This document shows positions 6,968-14,178 of a stretch of 35,662 bases of DNA, piece by piece; within the stretch, counting starts at the first letter, position 1; every line of letters begins with the position of its first letter. The notes under the pieces were generated by a model that saw nothing but the letters and a program-made list of their open reading frames with translations, made no database searches and was not told the DNA's origin. The DNA comes from Pseudopedobacter sp. (lineage in GTDB: Bacteria > Bacteroidota > Bacteroidia > Sphingobacteriales > Sphingobacteriaceae): the NCBI GenBank assembly GCA_014378105.1, contig JACMOI010000020.1, forward strand, positions 1-35,662, written 5' to 3'. Both the position numbers and the translations under genes were made by a program.

Positions 6968-7303
6968 TTAATTTTCTGTGGGTTTTGACTGATTATCATT
7001 TTCCAACTTATTAACCTCTTTAATCAAAATCTCTAATTGATCTGCATTAAAATCATAGAGTTTATGATTAATCCATTCGGCTCCATCTTTCTTATTCTGA
7101 TGAGCAGCTTCATTTAACTTTTTAGCTCCTCTTATTAACCGAAAGGCTAAAACCATAAGAATTAGCAAACTGCTAAGAATAATCGTAGTGCTCCATAAAT
7201 TACTATTATTTACATGCCCTGATGCTGCAAACCCATAAAATGGAAACATACTCAGAATGAACCAGCTACCAATAAATACTAAATATTTTTTAAGCATTTT
7301 CAT
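6968..7303 (-). CDS. Small membrane protein resembling the N-terminal extension of the CcoN-like subunit
   Basis: 111 residues. A signal peptide (1-27, ending near YGFAASG) precedes a membrane helix (about 37-57) and a charged helical tail with KKLNEAAHQ and FNADQLEILIKEVNK. The same layout (signal, helix, AKK, amphipathic helix with DDLNTLEQELIKRK) occurs at the start of the oxidase subunit just downstream, which suggests duplication. It is the first structural gene after the Rrf2 regulator, 48 bases from it, and ends one base before the ccoN start. Probably an accessory subunit of this oxidase; no known family recognised. Confidence 0.6.
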   Translation of the reverse strand: MKMLKKYLVFIGSWFILSMFPFYGFAASGHVNNSNLWSTTIILSSLLILMVLAFRLIRGAKKLNEAAHQNKKDGAEWINHKLYDFNADQLEILIKEVNKLENDNQSKPTEN

Positions 7304-7326
7304 TTATATTGATATTAATACCTTTT

Positions 7327-7339
7327 TATCTTTTATTAT
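7327..7339 (-). promoter_or_regulatory. Half-site of the Rrf2 palindrome in front of the oxidase operon
   Basis: TATCTTTTATTAT (plus strand) is identical over 13 bases to 7838-7850 within the palindrome upstream of the Rrf2 gene. It lies 24 bases before the first structural gene, in a 48-base gap where an operator would act. Binding by the Rrf2 protein is inference. Confidence 0.5.
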
Positions 7340-7351
7340 AACTGTAAAAAA

Positions 7352-7789
7352 TTATTTCTTTAAACTGATGATACCTAAATTTAAATCGTCATTAAAATCT
7401 TCAATAGAAGTAGTCAATAACATATGGTGTATTTTATTTCTAATGTCCTTAAATTCATGGTGTAATGGACATGGATTACTTTCAGAACAATAATCCAGCC
7501 CCAAACCACAACCAGTAAATAAACCATTGCCATCAACAGCTTCTACTACGTCAGCTAAAGGACGCTTCAAAGTATTTTTATCCATAAAAAAGCCTCCATT
7601 TGGTCCTTTCGCAGATTGTACAATCCCTCTCCTACTTAAATCTTGTAAAATTTTAGCTAAAAAATGTTCTGGAGAACTAATTCCTTTTGCTATTTCTTTG
7701 ATGCCTACTCTCCCTCCATCAGCGGTTTTATGAGCTATAAAAAAAACTGATCTTATTGCATACTCACATGTTTTTGAAAATATTCCCAT
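7352..7789 (-). CDS. Rrf2-family iron-sulfur transcriptional regulator (NsrR/IscR-like)
   Basis: 145 residues from ATG 7789. A farther ATG at 7810 is open too, but the -7 box TATCTTTG falls inside it, so the inner start is preferred. The N-terminal winged helix-turn-helix covers 1-75 (CEYAIRSVFFIA, IKEIAKGISSPEHFLAKILQDLSRRGIV, KGPNGGFF). A sensor loop with Cys94, Cys101 and Cys107 (CGLGLDYCSESNPC) matches the three-Cys cluster site of NsrR, IscR and RsrR, with spacing x6/x5 instead of x5/x5. Such proteins sense NO, iron-sulfur status or redox state through a cluster. It precedes the oxidase-globin-hemerythrin genes in the same direction and is the obvious regulator. NO sensing is likely but not proven. 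Confidence 0.9.
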   Translation of the reverse strand: MGIFSKTCEYAIRSVFFIAHKTADGGRVGIKEIAKGISSPEHFLAKILQDLSRRGIVQSAKGPNGGFFMDKNTLKRPLADVVEAVDGNGLFTGCGLGLDYCSESNPCPLHHEFKDIRNKIHHMLLTTSIEDFNDDLNLGIISLKK

Positions 7790-7798
7790 TTGCAACAG

Positions 7799-7855
7799 CA
7801 AAGATATCATATGAATTTCAATAATAAAAGATATTTATATCTTTTATTATTGAAA
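7799..7855 (-). promoter_or_regulatory. Rrf2 promoter with 40-base palindromic operator
   Basis: Arms TTTCAATAATAAAAGATAT (7816-7834) and its exact reverse complement (7837-7855) are separated by two bases. On the minus strand TATCTTTG (7806-7799) is a perfect TAnnTTTG -7 box nine bases before the ATG at 7789, so the palindrome covers the -33 region. The core AAAGATATTTATATCTTT resembles the two-fold symmetric sites of NsrR-type Rrf2 proteins (AAGATG.. arms). Autorepression is inferred. Confidence 0.65.
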
Positions 7856-8710
7856 CTATGTAAATACTCATCTCTAACATGCTTAATTTCATACGTTGTG
7901 TTAGGAGTTGCCGAATTATTAAAATTGTAAAGCAATAAATAGCTAAAAATTTCAGTAGTTTACTTTCTCATTATATTACTAATAAAATCAGTAACTTAAA
8001 TAGAATTGTTTTAGATATTACTAAATTTTAAAGATGTTATATTAATCATTTCATTCAACATGTAAAATTGTAGTTCCACAAATAATTACTATTCACTTGT
8101 TTCTTTTAGTTTTAAATGAAATGCAGATAATTACTTATTTAAACCCATAGCTTTCACTAATTTTTTTAAGCCACATAGAAGTTTAGAAAACAGGAGCGAA
8201 TTGTTTATTTTGAGTAAATTACATTTTCATCGAACGCGAAAAATAATTACATTTTTTAACAAAAAACAGAAAAAAAATAAAAGTCTCATTTGATGATAAC
8301 TTGCGCATAGAAAGTTTAAAAAAATAGGTAACCACATAAATGTTACATTGCATATCTCTTGTAAGAAAATCCTGTCCGTTTGGGTTTTGTAATAAAGGGC
8401 TTCAATCATTATTTATTTTCATTAAAAGCAAAAAAACTCCAAGTCTGTACAACAACCCGCTTAACCCAATGTCCTATTAGTGATAATTATATTTTATAAA
8501 TTTATAATTACTATCAAATCAAGATAAAAGTTGTGTCAGAAAACCGTCTTAGCTCTGGGCTATGATTATACTTAAAAATAAAATGCTAATCATCATCAAC
8601 AAAAAACAATGGTCTTCTCAACCTCGGTCCAATTGTTGAAAATAAATAGCTTATCAACCTTAAACTCGAGCATGTAAAAGCAATAAAATGTGTAATATTA
8701 AAAAAACATT
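7856..8710. other. Gene-poor stretch of about 850 bases
   Basis: Very AT-rich with no convincing reading frame on either strand; a 60-codon minus-strand frame (8227-8409) has no family likeness. A weak inverted repeat, TAATTATA with TATAATTA, is found around 8484-8510. It separates the oxidase cluster from the LysR-threonine synthase pair, which may have arrived separately. I see no other structure. Confidence 0.5.
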
Positions 8711-9607
8711 ATGCTTTCCACCCGTCATGAAATATTTATTGAAGTAGCAACCTTGCTCAGTTTTTCTAAGGCAAGCGAAGTATTGTTTATCAGCCAGCCA
8801 GCCATCAGTAAACATATAAAAGCTTTAGAGTTCTTTTACAAGACAACTTTATTTGAAAGAAAAGGTAATTCCATACAGCTAAGTCGTGGCGGTAGTTTAC
8901 TGCTAGCGCATCTTAAAGAAGCAAAAAAGATTCAAAATGAACTGGAGTTTGAAATGAGCGTAATGAATGACCAGTTAAAAGCAAAAGGGCAATTAAAACT
9001 TGGCGCCAGTACTACAGTAGCATTGTATATCATCCCCAAGATATTATCTGCCTTTCATCAAACATTTCCTGAAGTAAAAATAAGTCTGCTCAACCGCAAT
9101 ACAGATACCATTTTAAAAGCATTGGCCGATCATGATATTGATATTGGAATTGTAGAAGGCAAAAAAAAAAATGCCGCTATATCTTATCAGCCATTTGGTA
9201 CTGATGAAGTGATTGCCGTTTGCAGCGCAAAGAGCCCATTGGCAAAAAAAAAATCGCTGACTGTGCAGGAAATAAAAAATTATCCAGTTGTCTTAAGGGA
9301 GCATGGTTCAGGAACATTAGCTGCATTAAAATACAATCTTGAAAAGCATGGAGTTAAACTCGATACCCTTAATGTAAATGTACGCTTAGGAGGAACAGAA
9401 GCACTAAAAAACTTTTTGCGTGAAGACAATTGCCTTGGTTTTTTACCAAAAGGATCTGTATTGAAAGAACTGAAAGACAGAGACCTTGTTACAGTCAATA
9501 TTGAAAATTTCCAGATCATCCGTAACTTTTTTTTTATACAACGGCATGGTACCGAGAATAACGAATTATGCAAGACATTTATTCGGTTTTGTAAAAATTC
9601 ATTATAA
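8711..9607 (+). CDS. LysR-family transcriptional regulator
   Basis: 298 residues, typical LTTR length. The N-terminal helix-turn-helix (about 1-60) reads RHEIFIEVATLLSFSKASEV then SQPAISKHIKALE, with the recognition helix around 28-40. The effector domain (90-295) has the LTTR start GQLKLGASTTVALYIIPKIL and the core DIDIGIVEGKK. The protein resembles the CysB/CbbR-like branch that binds small metabolites. It lies 65 bases upstream of the threonine synthase gene in the same direction, and two direct repeats lie between them, so it most likely controls that gene. The effector is unknown. Confidence 0.9.
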   Translation: MLSTRHEIFIEVATLLSFSKASEVLFISQPAISKHIKALEFFYKTTLFERKGNSIQLSRGGSLLLAHLKEAKKIQNELEFEMSVMNDQLKAKGQLKLGASTTVALYIIPKILSAFHQTFPEVKISLLNRNTDTILKALADHDIDIGIVEGKKKNAAISYQPFGTDEVIAVCSAKSPLAKKKSLTVQEIKNYPVVLREHGSGTLAALKYNLEKHGVKLDTLNVNVRLGGTEALKNFLREDNCLGFLPKGSVLKELKDRDLVTVNIENFQIIRNFFFIQRHGTENNELCKTFIRFCKNSL

Positions 9608-9610
9608 CTA

Positions 9611-9668
9611 TTGGTTATACACTATAATATAAAAGATTATTTTGGTTATAGTATAATTTTTAGTTTTG
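9611..9668 (+). promoter_or_regulatory. Threonine synthase promoter with paired LysR-type repeats
   Basis: TTGGTTATACACTATAAT (9611-9628) and TTGGTTATAGTATAAT (9642-9657) are direct repeats 31 bases apart, about three helical turns. TTTG (9641-9644), a 16-base spacer and TAGTTTTG (9661-9668) form a -33/-7 promoter overlapping the second repeat. The ATG at 9673 follows the -7 box by four bases, so the mRNA would be practically leaderless. Confidence 0.55.
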
Positions 9669-9672
9669 ATAG

Positions 9673-10851
9673 ATGAATATATTAACCCAGCCATATAGTT
9701 TAGCAACAACTCTTTCTTGTTCAAATTGTAAACAAGAATACAACATTACTGAGATTAACAGTTATGCAACCTGTTGCAACAAGCCTCTGGTTGTTGATTA
9801 CGACCTACTATCTGCACCACCAAAATCAGCATTGGCATTAACAGAGCATACTATGTGGCGCTATTCAGTCTTATTACCTGTATTAAGCAAAGAAAATATT
9901 GTTAGTCTTGGCGAAGGTATGACACCTATCCATCACTTGAATAAAATGGCCCGCGAATATGGTTTCGATAAATTATTAATGAAGGACGAATCATTTAACC
10001 CAACGGGATCATTTAAAGCAAGGGGTATCAGTATGGCTGTATCCAAAGCAAAGGAACTTGGTATTACAAAATGTATTGTGCCCACGGCAGGAAATGCGGG
10101 AGGAGCATTGGCGGCATATTGTGCCAAGGCAGGAATAAAATGTACAGTAGTGATGCCATCACTAACACCGGCCGTTTTTAAGCAGGAATGTGAACTTTAT
10201 GGAGCCGATTTGGTATTGGTTGACGGCTTAATTAACGACTGTGCAAAAAAAGCTTCAGAAATCAACAATGATAATACGTATTTCGATATCTCAACCCTAA
10301 AAGAACCTTACCGAATTGAAGGTAAAAAAACAATGGGTTACGAAATTGCAGAACAGCTTAACTGGCAACTTCCAGATGTAATCATTTATCCAGCAGGTGG
10401 TGGCACAGGCCTTATCGGCATATGGAAAGCATTTAAAGAAATGAAAGAAATGGGGTGGATCACTTGTCCACTACCCCGGATGATTGCCGTACAATCAAAA
10501 AACTGTGCACCCATATTACATGCACTAAATGACATTGAAAACTGGAAAACCATGTTTACACCGATGGCAACAGTAGCAAACGGACTTGCTGTACCTTATC
10601 CTTTTGGTATGGATATGATGTTGCGGGTATTAAAAGAATCAGGCGGAACCGCGATTGCCATCAGTGAAGCTGATATTGTTAGCGGTGTAAAAGAAATATC
10701 TAAAACGGAAGGGTTATTAATTAGTCCTGAAGGTGCTGCCACCTGGAAAGCACTGCTGCAATTAAGGCAGCAAAAAATAATTGCATCACATGAAACAGTT
10801 TTAATGCTTAATACCGGATCTGGATATAAATACATAGATAATTTAAACTAA
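9673..10851 (+). CDS. thrC: Threonine synthase-like PLP enzyme
   Basis: 392 residues, fold-type II PLP enzyme. An N-terminal zinc-ribbon-like start (CSNCKQEY, then CCNKPL) precedes the catalytic domain. The Schiff-base Lys sits in NPTGSFKARG (about 112-121), the phosphate and substrate loop is PTAGNAGGALAAYCAKAG near 138-155, and PAGGGTGLIG near 237-246 binds the cofactor phosphate. It would convert O-phosphohomoserine to threonine in the cytosol. Bacteroidota usually carry a different, longer thrC in a thrA-thrB-thrC operon, so this lone copy under its own LysR regulator may be a paralogue acting on a related substrate. Fold sure, exact substrate less so. Confidence 0.8.
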   Translation: MNILTQPYSLATTLSCSNCKQEYNITEINSYATCCNKPLVVDYDLLSAPPKSALALTEHTMWRYSVLLPVLSKENIVSLGEGMTPIHHLNKMAREYGFDKLLMKDESFNPTGSFKARGISMAVSKAKELGITKCIVPTAGNAGGALAAYCAKAGIKCTVVMPSLTPAVFKQECELYGADLVLVDGLINDCAKKASEINNDNTYFDISTLKEPYRIEGKKTMGYEIAEQLNWQLPDVIIYPAGGGTGLIGIWKAFKEMKEMGWITCPLPRMIAVQSKNCAPILHALNDIENWKTMFTPMATVANGLAVPYPFGMDMMLRVLKESGGTAIAISEADIVSGVKEISKTEGLLISPEGAATWKALLQLRQQKIIASHETVLMLNTGSGYKYIDNLN

Positions 10852-11197
10852 TTTCTAACCCTTGGCACCACAACTCTTAAATACAAAATACTTCTTTTCC
10901 ATTGTGATTTTACAGACCGTAGGTTGAGTCAACAGTAAATTGTGCTATTATGAATAATATTGAACATCTTAAATAGAAACACGGCCTAGTTTTTTGTTCT
11001 CGTTAACTATTAAAAACTAAAATTGAATACTGTAAATAGTTCCACGCTAGCCTGTATGGATGAAAGTGGGAAATCACTAGAACGATGAAATAAATAGTCA
11101 ATTATTGAACGCTAACCTTTCTCAGTGGTTATCAGGGTCGCCAAAGCTTCAAAGCAGAAGTATTTAATGTGAGTTTTAAGATTCTGAATATTAAAAC
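10852..11197. other. Intergenic debris, no gene recognised
   Basis: Stops occur often in all frames. The stretch lies between an intact gene and two gene remnants and probably contains further decayed DNA, but nothing can be assigned. Confidence 0.4.
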
Positions 11198-11350
11198 TTA
11201 TATCAAATTTAAGAACATGTTAATTTCTTCTTTAGTATTGAAAAAATTTGGACTAACTCTAATATTTTCTTGTTGTAAAGTTACCAAAACATTATTTTTA
11301 AGAAGTCTTTCAAAAAGTGCTTTAGCAGTTTCAGAAGAATCAATTAAAGA
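11198..11350 (-). pseudogene. C-terminal remnant of a class V aminotransferase
   Basis: The minus-strand frame between an upstream stop (11351-11353) and TAA (11198-11200) has about 50 codons without a usable start. It reads SLIDSSETAKALFERLLKNN, then a segment with LQQENIRVSPNFFNTKEEIN. RVSPNFFNT followed by an acidic helix is the typical end of cysteine desulfurase/class V aminotransferase chains (RxSPHxYNTxEEID). The catalytic part is missing; an IS200-type element begins where the fragment stops, which likely cut it. Not functional. Confidence 0.7.
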
Positions 11351-11360
11351 CTAAACCACT

Positions 11361-11409
11361 ATGCACTGAAAGTGCATAAATTTGGGGGCAAAGAAGAATA
11401 GAATTCTTC
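11361..11409 (+). repeat. Two hairpins at the left end of an IS200/IS605 element
   Basis: ATGCACT (11361-11367) pairs with AGTGCAT (11371-11377), and GAAGAAT (11393-11399) with ATTCTTC (11403-11409). IS200-type elements lack terminal inverted repeats and instead carry subterminal hairpins and a structured leader before tnpA. The position, 30-80 bases before the tnpA start, fits. Confidence 0.5.
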
Positions 11410-11439
11410 CCGATGAGGTTAAAAAGCTAATTTTGATGT

Positions 11440-11673
11440 TTGGAGAACAATCAAAGACATAATGGACACCCTATTTCAAGATTGACCGCTCATATTGTTT
11501 GGGTAACAAAATATCGTTACAAAGTCCTTGATGGTGAGATAAAGATTAGAAGCAGATCACTTATAAAACAGATCTATGACGCCGAAGATGTTGTGATATT
11601 ATCTGGCGTTGTCAGTTCTGATCGTGTACATCTGCATATAGATTATCTGCCGAGTCTCTATCAATCAAATTGA
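11440..11673 (+). pseudogene. tnpA: Truncated IS200/IS605 Y1 transposase (tnpA)
   Basis: 77 codons (TTG start) against about 140-155 in the family. It reads SRLTAHIVWVTKYRYKVLDG, the standard N-terminus of IS200 TnpA, then IKQIYDAEDVVILSGVVSSD and the HUH metal motif as HLHID near residues 69-73. The chain ends soon after in unrelated residues; the later helix with the catalytic Tyr is lost, so it cannot transpose itself. No right end is visible. Confidence 0.85.
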
Positions 11674-11822
11674 TTTTCTAGAATTTAGACTTGACAAAGC
11701 ACAAAAAAAGCCGTGTTTTTAAATTTAATTTGCAGTTAACCAAAACATAAGAAGTGGAGTTCGCTGGGAGTACAAGAAATATTTAAGATTAACTACCTTA
11801 TAAACATACAGTTAACTACGAA
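11674..11822. other. Intergenic DNA between tnpA remnant and the tRNA 3' copy
   Basis: No gene, repeat or RNA recognised. This would be the last part of the proposed island. Confidence 0.4.
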
Positions 11823-11844
11823 GTTCTAATCCCCCACTCTCCGC
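11823..11844 (+). repeat. attR-like copy: detached 3' end of tRNA-Ser
   Basis: It matches tRNA-Ser bases 771-792 at 21 of 22 positions, with no tRNA body in front of it. The mismatch (T at 11827) alters the invariant T-loop TTCGA, as expected once the copy is free of selection. A strong terminator follows 16 bases later, just as one follows an intact tRNA. Likely the original chromosomal 3' end displaced by integration. Confidence 0.7.
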
Positions 11845-11859
11845 TGAAAGATTCAAAAA

Positions 11860-11900
11860 ACAAAAAATGCTGTAAATAAATGATTTACAGCGTTTTTTGT
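11860..11900. terminator. Strong bidirectional terminator after the tRNA 3' copy
   Basis: ACAAAAAATGCTGTAAAT (11860-11877) pairs with 11883-11900 over 18 bases with one wobble and a five-base loop; A and T tracts on both sides let it act in both directions. Probably the former terminator of the tRNA-Ser gene. Confidence 0.8.
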
Positions 11901-12076
11901 TTAAAGAGAAACTTCAAAAAAACAAATAATCGCCTATTTCTGGTACCTTAATATCATTTTCAAAACTGGGGCACTAAAAAGGTTTTAATTGACTGTTTTT
12001 TAGAATTTTTATTCATCTAAAAGTAAAGGTGAGGTATAAAAAATCTTCAACCAAAAAATATTTGAAATTGGTTTTA

Positions 12077-13465
12077 TCACTTTTGTGCTTTTAAAAAAGC
12101 TACAATCTGCCCCAACTCTTTGTTGCTGAGTATAGAGCCATAAGCGGGCATATTTTTACCGCCGTTGATCATCTGAACGTTCAATTGGTCTGCGCTCCAA
12201 GTTCTTCCTATTAGTGTTAAATCTGGTCCATTCTCTCCACCATTTCCTTGAATTTTGTGGCAATATTGGCAACCTTTTTTATAAAAAAGTACCATTCCAT
12301 CTTTCATTTGTGGGTTGGTGGCTTTTACTTGCTCGTAAATAGGTTTCGTGTCAAAATTAGGCGACCAAGGTGCTTTCAATCCGATGTAAAGCAGTGTGCC
12401 TACAAAAACGATAAAGCATAAGGTGCCGAAAACTGCCCAAGGTCTTCTAATTGGGCTTCGTTCTCCTTTGTTTGATATAAAAGGAAGTGCTAAAAGTCCG
12501 AAAATGGTAAGTACAGGTCCAATTACGATGATATAGGATTCGATTTTTGGAGGCATTAACGCAAAAAGAGCAAAAATTGGAATCATGTACCAGTCTGGTG
12601 TTGGTGTTGTTTTGATGATGGAAGGATCTGGAGCTTGCGTAAGTGCGGGTGCCCCAAATATAATTGCCAAACCAACAATGCAAATGACCACCACCGATCC
12701 AAAAAGTGCATCACGCCAAGCTGCATTTGGCCAAAAAGGAACACCTTCTTTGTTAAGCATATCCCGATACCATTTGCGGTAGGTTCTAGGATCAACTAAC
12801 CGCCCGGCTTTTGGAGGTTCTGAGATTCCGTTTTTAAAAACCAAAAATAAATGCAAACCAATGAGCATGAACATTAATGCTGGGAACAAGAAAACGTGAA
12901 AAGAAAAAAAGCGGTTTAAGGTATGTTCGCCGATGGCGCTTCCGCCCAAAAGAATTTGCACCAGATAAGTCCCGATTAGCGGAATGCGACCTAACTGCTC
13001 GGCCGCAACCACTGATGACCAAACTCCGTTAGAATCCCAACGTAAAAGCTGACCGGTAAATCCCATGGCAATGGTTAAAAACAAAAGAATAATTCCTGTT
13101 ATCCAGTTCATTTCGCGGGGATACTTATAGGCTGCCGTAATATAAACCCTTACCATGTGGATACCCACAAACAAAATCATTCCTGAAGCACCGAAATAAT
13201 GAATTCCTCGTAAAACATTGCCTAAAAAAACTTGGTTGGTGATATAATCTAAAGAGTGATAAGCATCTGCCGATGATGGTTGATAAAGCAAGCTCAACCC
13301 AACGCCCGTTACTACTTGCAAAATGAAACAGAATAGCGTAGCACTACCAAAAACATAATTCCATTTTGCGCCAGGAGGCACAAGGTGTTTTGCCAATGGC
13401 TTTACGACTTCCGAAATTCCTGTGCGATCATCAATCCAGTATGCTATTTTTTTTAAAAAACCCAT
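12077..13465 (-). CDS. Cytochrome b of a bc complex with fused C-terminal cytochrome c
   Basis: 462 residues. The N-terminal part (1-260) is a b6-type cytochrome b: haem ligands His89/His103 (GIHYFG, GIHMVRV) and His190/His205 (SFHVFL, GLHLFL), spaced 14 and 15 as in cytochrome b6. Further helices follow, with a quinol-site motif reading PDWYMIP rather than PEWY (about 291-297). A monohaem cytochrome c domain closes the chain: Cys399-x2-Cys402-His403 (GCQYCHKIQG) and axial Met439 (KNMPAYG). Quinol is oxidised and electrons pass from the Rieske centre to the fused haem. Last gene of the caa3 operon, one base after the Rieske gene. No separate cytochrome c1 is present. Sure of family and fusion. 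Confidence 0.92.
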   Translation of the reverse strand: MGFLKKIAYWIDDRTGISEVVKPLAKHLVPPGAKWNYVFGSATLFCFILQVVTGVGLSLLYQPSSADAYHSLDYITNQVFLGNVLRGIHYFGASGMILFVGIHMVRVYITAAYKYPREMNWITGIILLFLTIAMGFTGQLLRWDSNGVWSSVVAAEQLGRIPLIGTYLVQILLGGSAIGEHTLNRFFSFHVFLFPALMFMLIGLHLFLVFKNGISEPPKAGRLVDPRTYRKWYRDMLNKEGVPFWPNAAWRDALFGSVVVICIVGLAIIFGAPALTQAPDPSIIKTTPTPDWYMIPIFALFALMPPKIESYIIVIGPVLTIFGLLALPFISNKGERSPIRRPWAVFGTLCFIVFVGTLLYIGLKAPWSPNFDTKPIYEQVKATNPQMKDGMVLFYKKGCQYCHKIQGNGGENGPDLTLIGRTWSADQLNVQMINGGKNMPAYGSILSNKELGQIVAFLKAQK

Positions 13466-13466
13466 A

Positions 13467-13976
13467 TTAAGCTGTGATTTTAGTCAGTGGAATTGGTGCC
13501 GTTTTAACCTCTACATTTCCATTTTTTACGCGGATACTGTATTGCGCTAAACTTTTTGGCGGTGGTCCGGCTGCAACGGTTCCGTCCTGGTAATAAACGC
13601 CTCCGTGGCATGGGCACATAAATAGTTCTGCATCTTTTTCCCATCGAACTGGGCAACCTAAATGTGTACAGTTTGCAGAAAAGCAAATAAATTTTCCATT
13701 AACATCATGCCGTACCCAAGCTGCAGAGTTTGCACTTACACCAGCCCAATCTCCAGACTCGGCATTTTTAAACTTCACTAATTTGGTTTCGCCGAGTGCA
13801 AAATCAGAAAGTTTACCTACCGCTCGCCACGTTTGCTTTTTTTTATGGATGAGTGGTTGCACTAATGCACCTATTATGGGAACTCCAGCTAAAACTGCAG
13901 CAAAGCCCCCCAAACCTAAACTGAACTTCATTAAAAAGTTTCTGCGAGATTCACTAATTTCTTTCTCTTCCTTCAT
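13467..13976 (-). CDS. Rieske iron-sulfur protein of the bc complex
   Basis: 169 residues. A twin-arginine type start (SRRNFLMKF, 10-18) and hydrophobic anchor (20-42) place the soluble domain outside the cytoplasmic membrane. The 2Fe-2S ligands are Cys103/His105 in CTHLGC and Cys121/His124 in CPCHGG, with Cys108 and Cys123 as the disulfide pair. It moves electrons from quinol to the cytochrome c domain of the next gene. The start overlaps the stop of the upstream small gene by 23 bases; moving to the inner Met16 would lose the arginine pair, so the longer form is favoured. Confidence 0.93.
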   Translation of the reverse strand: MKEEKEISESRRNFLMKFSLGLGGFAAVLAGVPIIGALVQPLIHKKKQTWRAVGKLSDFALGETKLVKFKNAESGDWAGVSANSAAWVRHDVNGKFICFSANCTHLGCPVRWEKDAELFMCPCHGGVYYQDGTVAAGPPPKSLAQYSIRVKNGNVEVKTAPIPLTKITA

Positions 13977-14178
13977 TTCTTAAAGTATTTATCCATTTTA
14001 ATAAAGTATAGACGATAAGCACAAAACCCGCCAAAGAAATTAACCAACTGGTAACAATGCCCCACATTAAAAAGATTAAACCAAGGGCTAGAAAAAATGG
14101 CCAATAGGTTGGTTCCGGCAACTTCTGCGGCTTTGCGAAATTTTCTTGTTCTTCTTGTTTATCAACTGGATTTATCAT
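13954..14178 (-). CDS. Small membrane subunit of the caa3/bc operon (subunit IV-like)
   Basis: 74 residues with a polar, Glu/Gln-rich N-terminus, the stretch LPEPTYWPFFLALGLIFLMW, and two closely packed membrane helices (about 27-62), ending in a basic tail. Position between the CtaG-like and Rieske genes, with short overlaps on both sides, suggests a structural subunit such as the caa3 subunit IV. The PxPTYWP motif before the first helix is seen in small cytochrome oxidase subunits. Too short for a firm family call. Confidence 0.6.
   Translation of the reverse strand: MINPVDKQEEQENFAKPQKLPEPTYWPFFLALGLIFLMWGIVTSWLISLAGFVLIVYTLLKWINTLRNEGRERN

Noticed and set aside
8227-8409. 60-codon minus-strand frame in the gene-poor stretch
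   Set aside because: Composition is that of random AT-rich DNA (Phe, Leu, Cys rich), with no partner gene or recognisable motif.
11169-11354. Plus-strand 61-codon frame
   Set aside because: It is the opposite strand of the aminotransferase remnant, whose minus-strand translation has clear family likeness.
10977-11718. AAACACGGC (10977-10985) and GCCGTGTTT (11710-11718) as ends of an insertion element
   Set aside because: Only nine bases match, without extension or target duplication, and the contained tnpA type does not use terminal inverted repeats.
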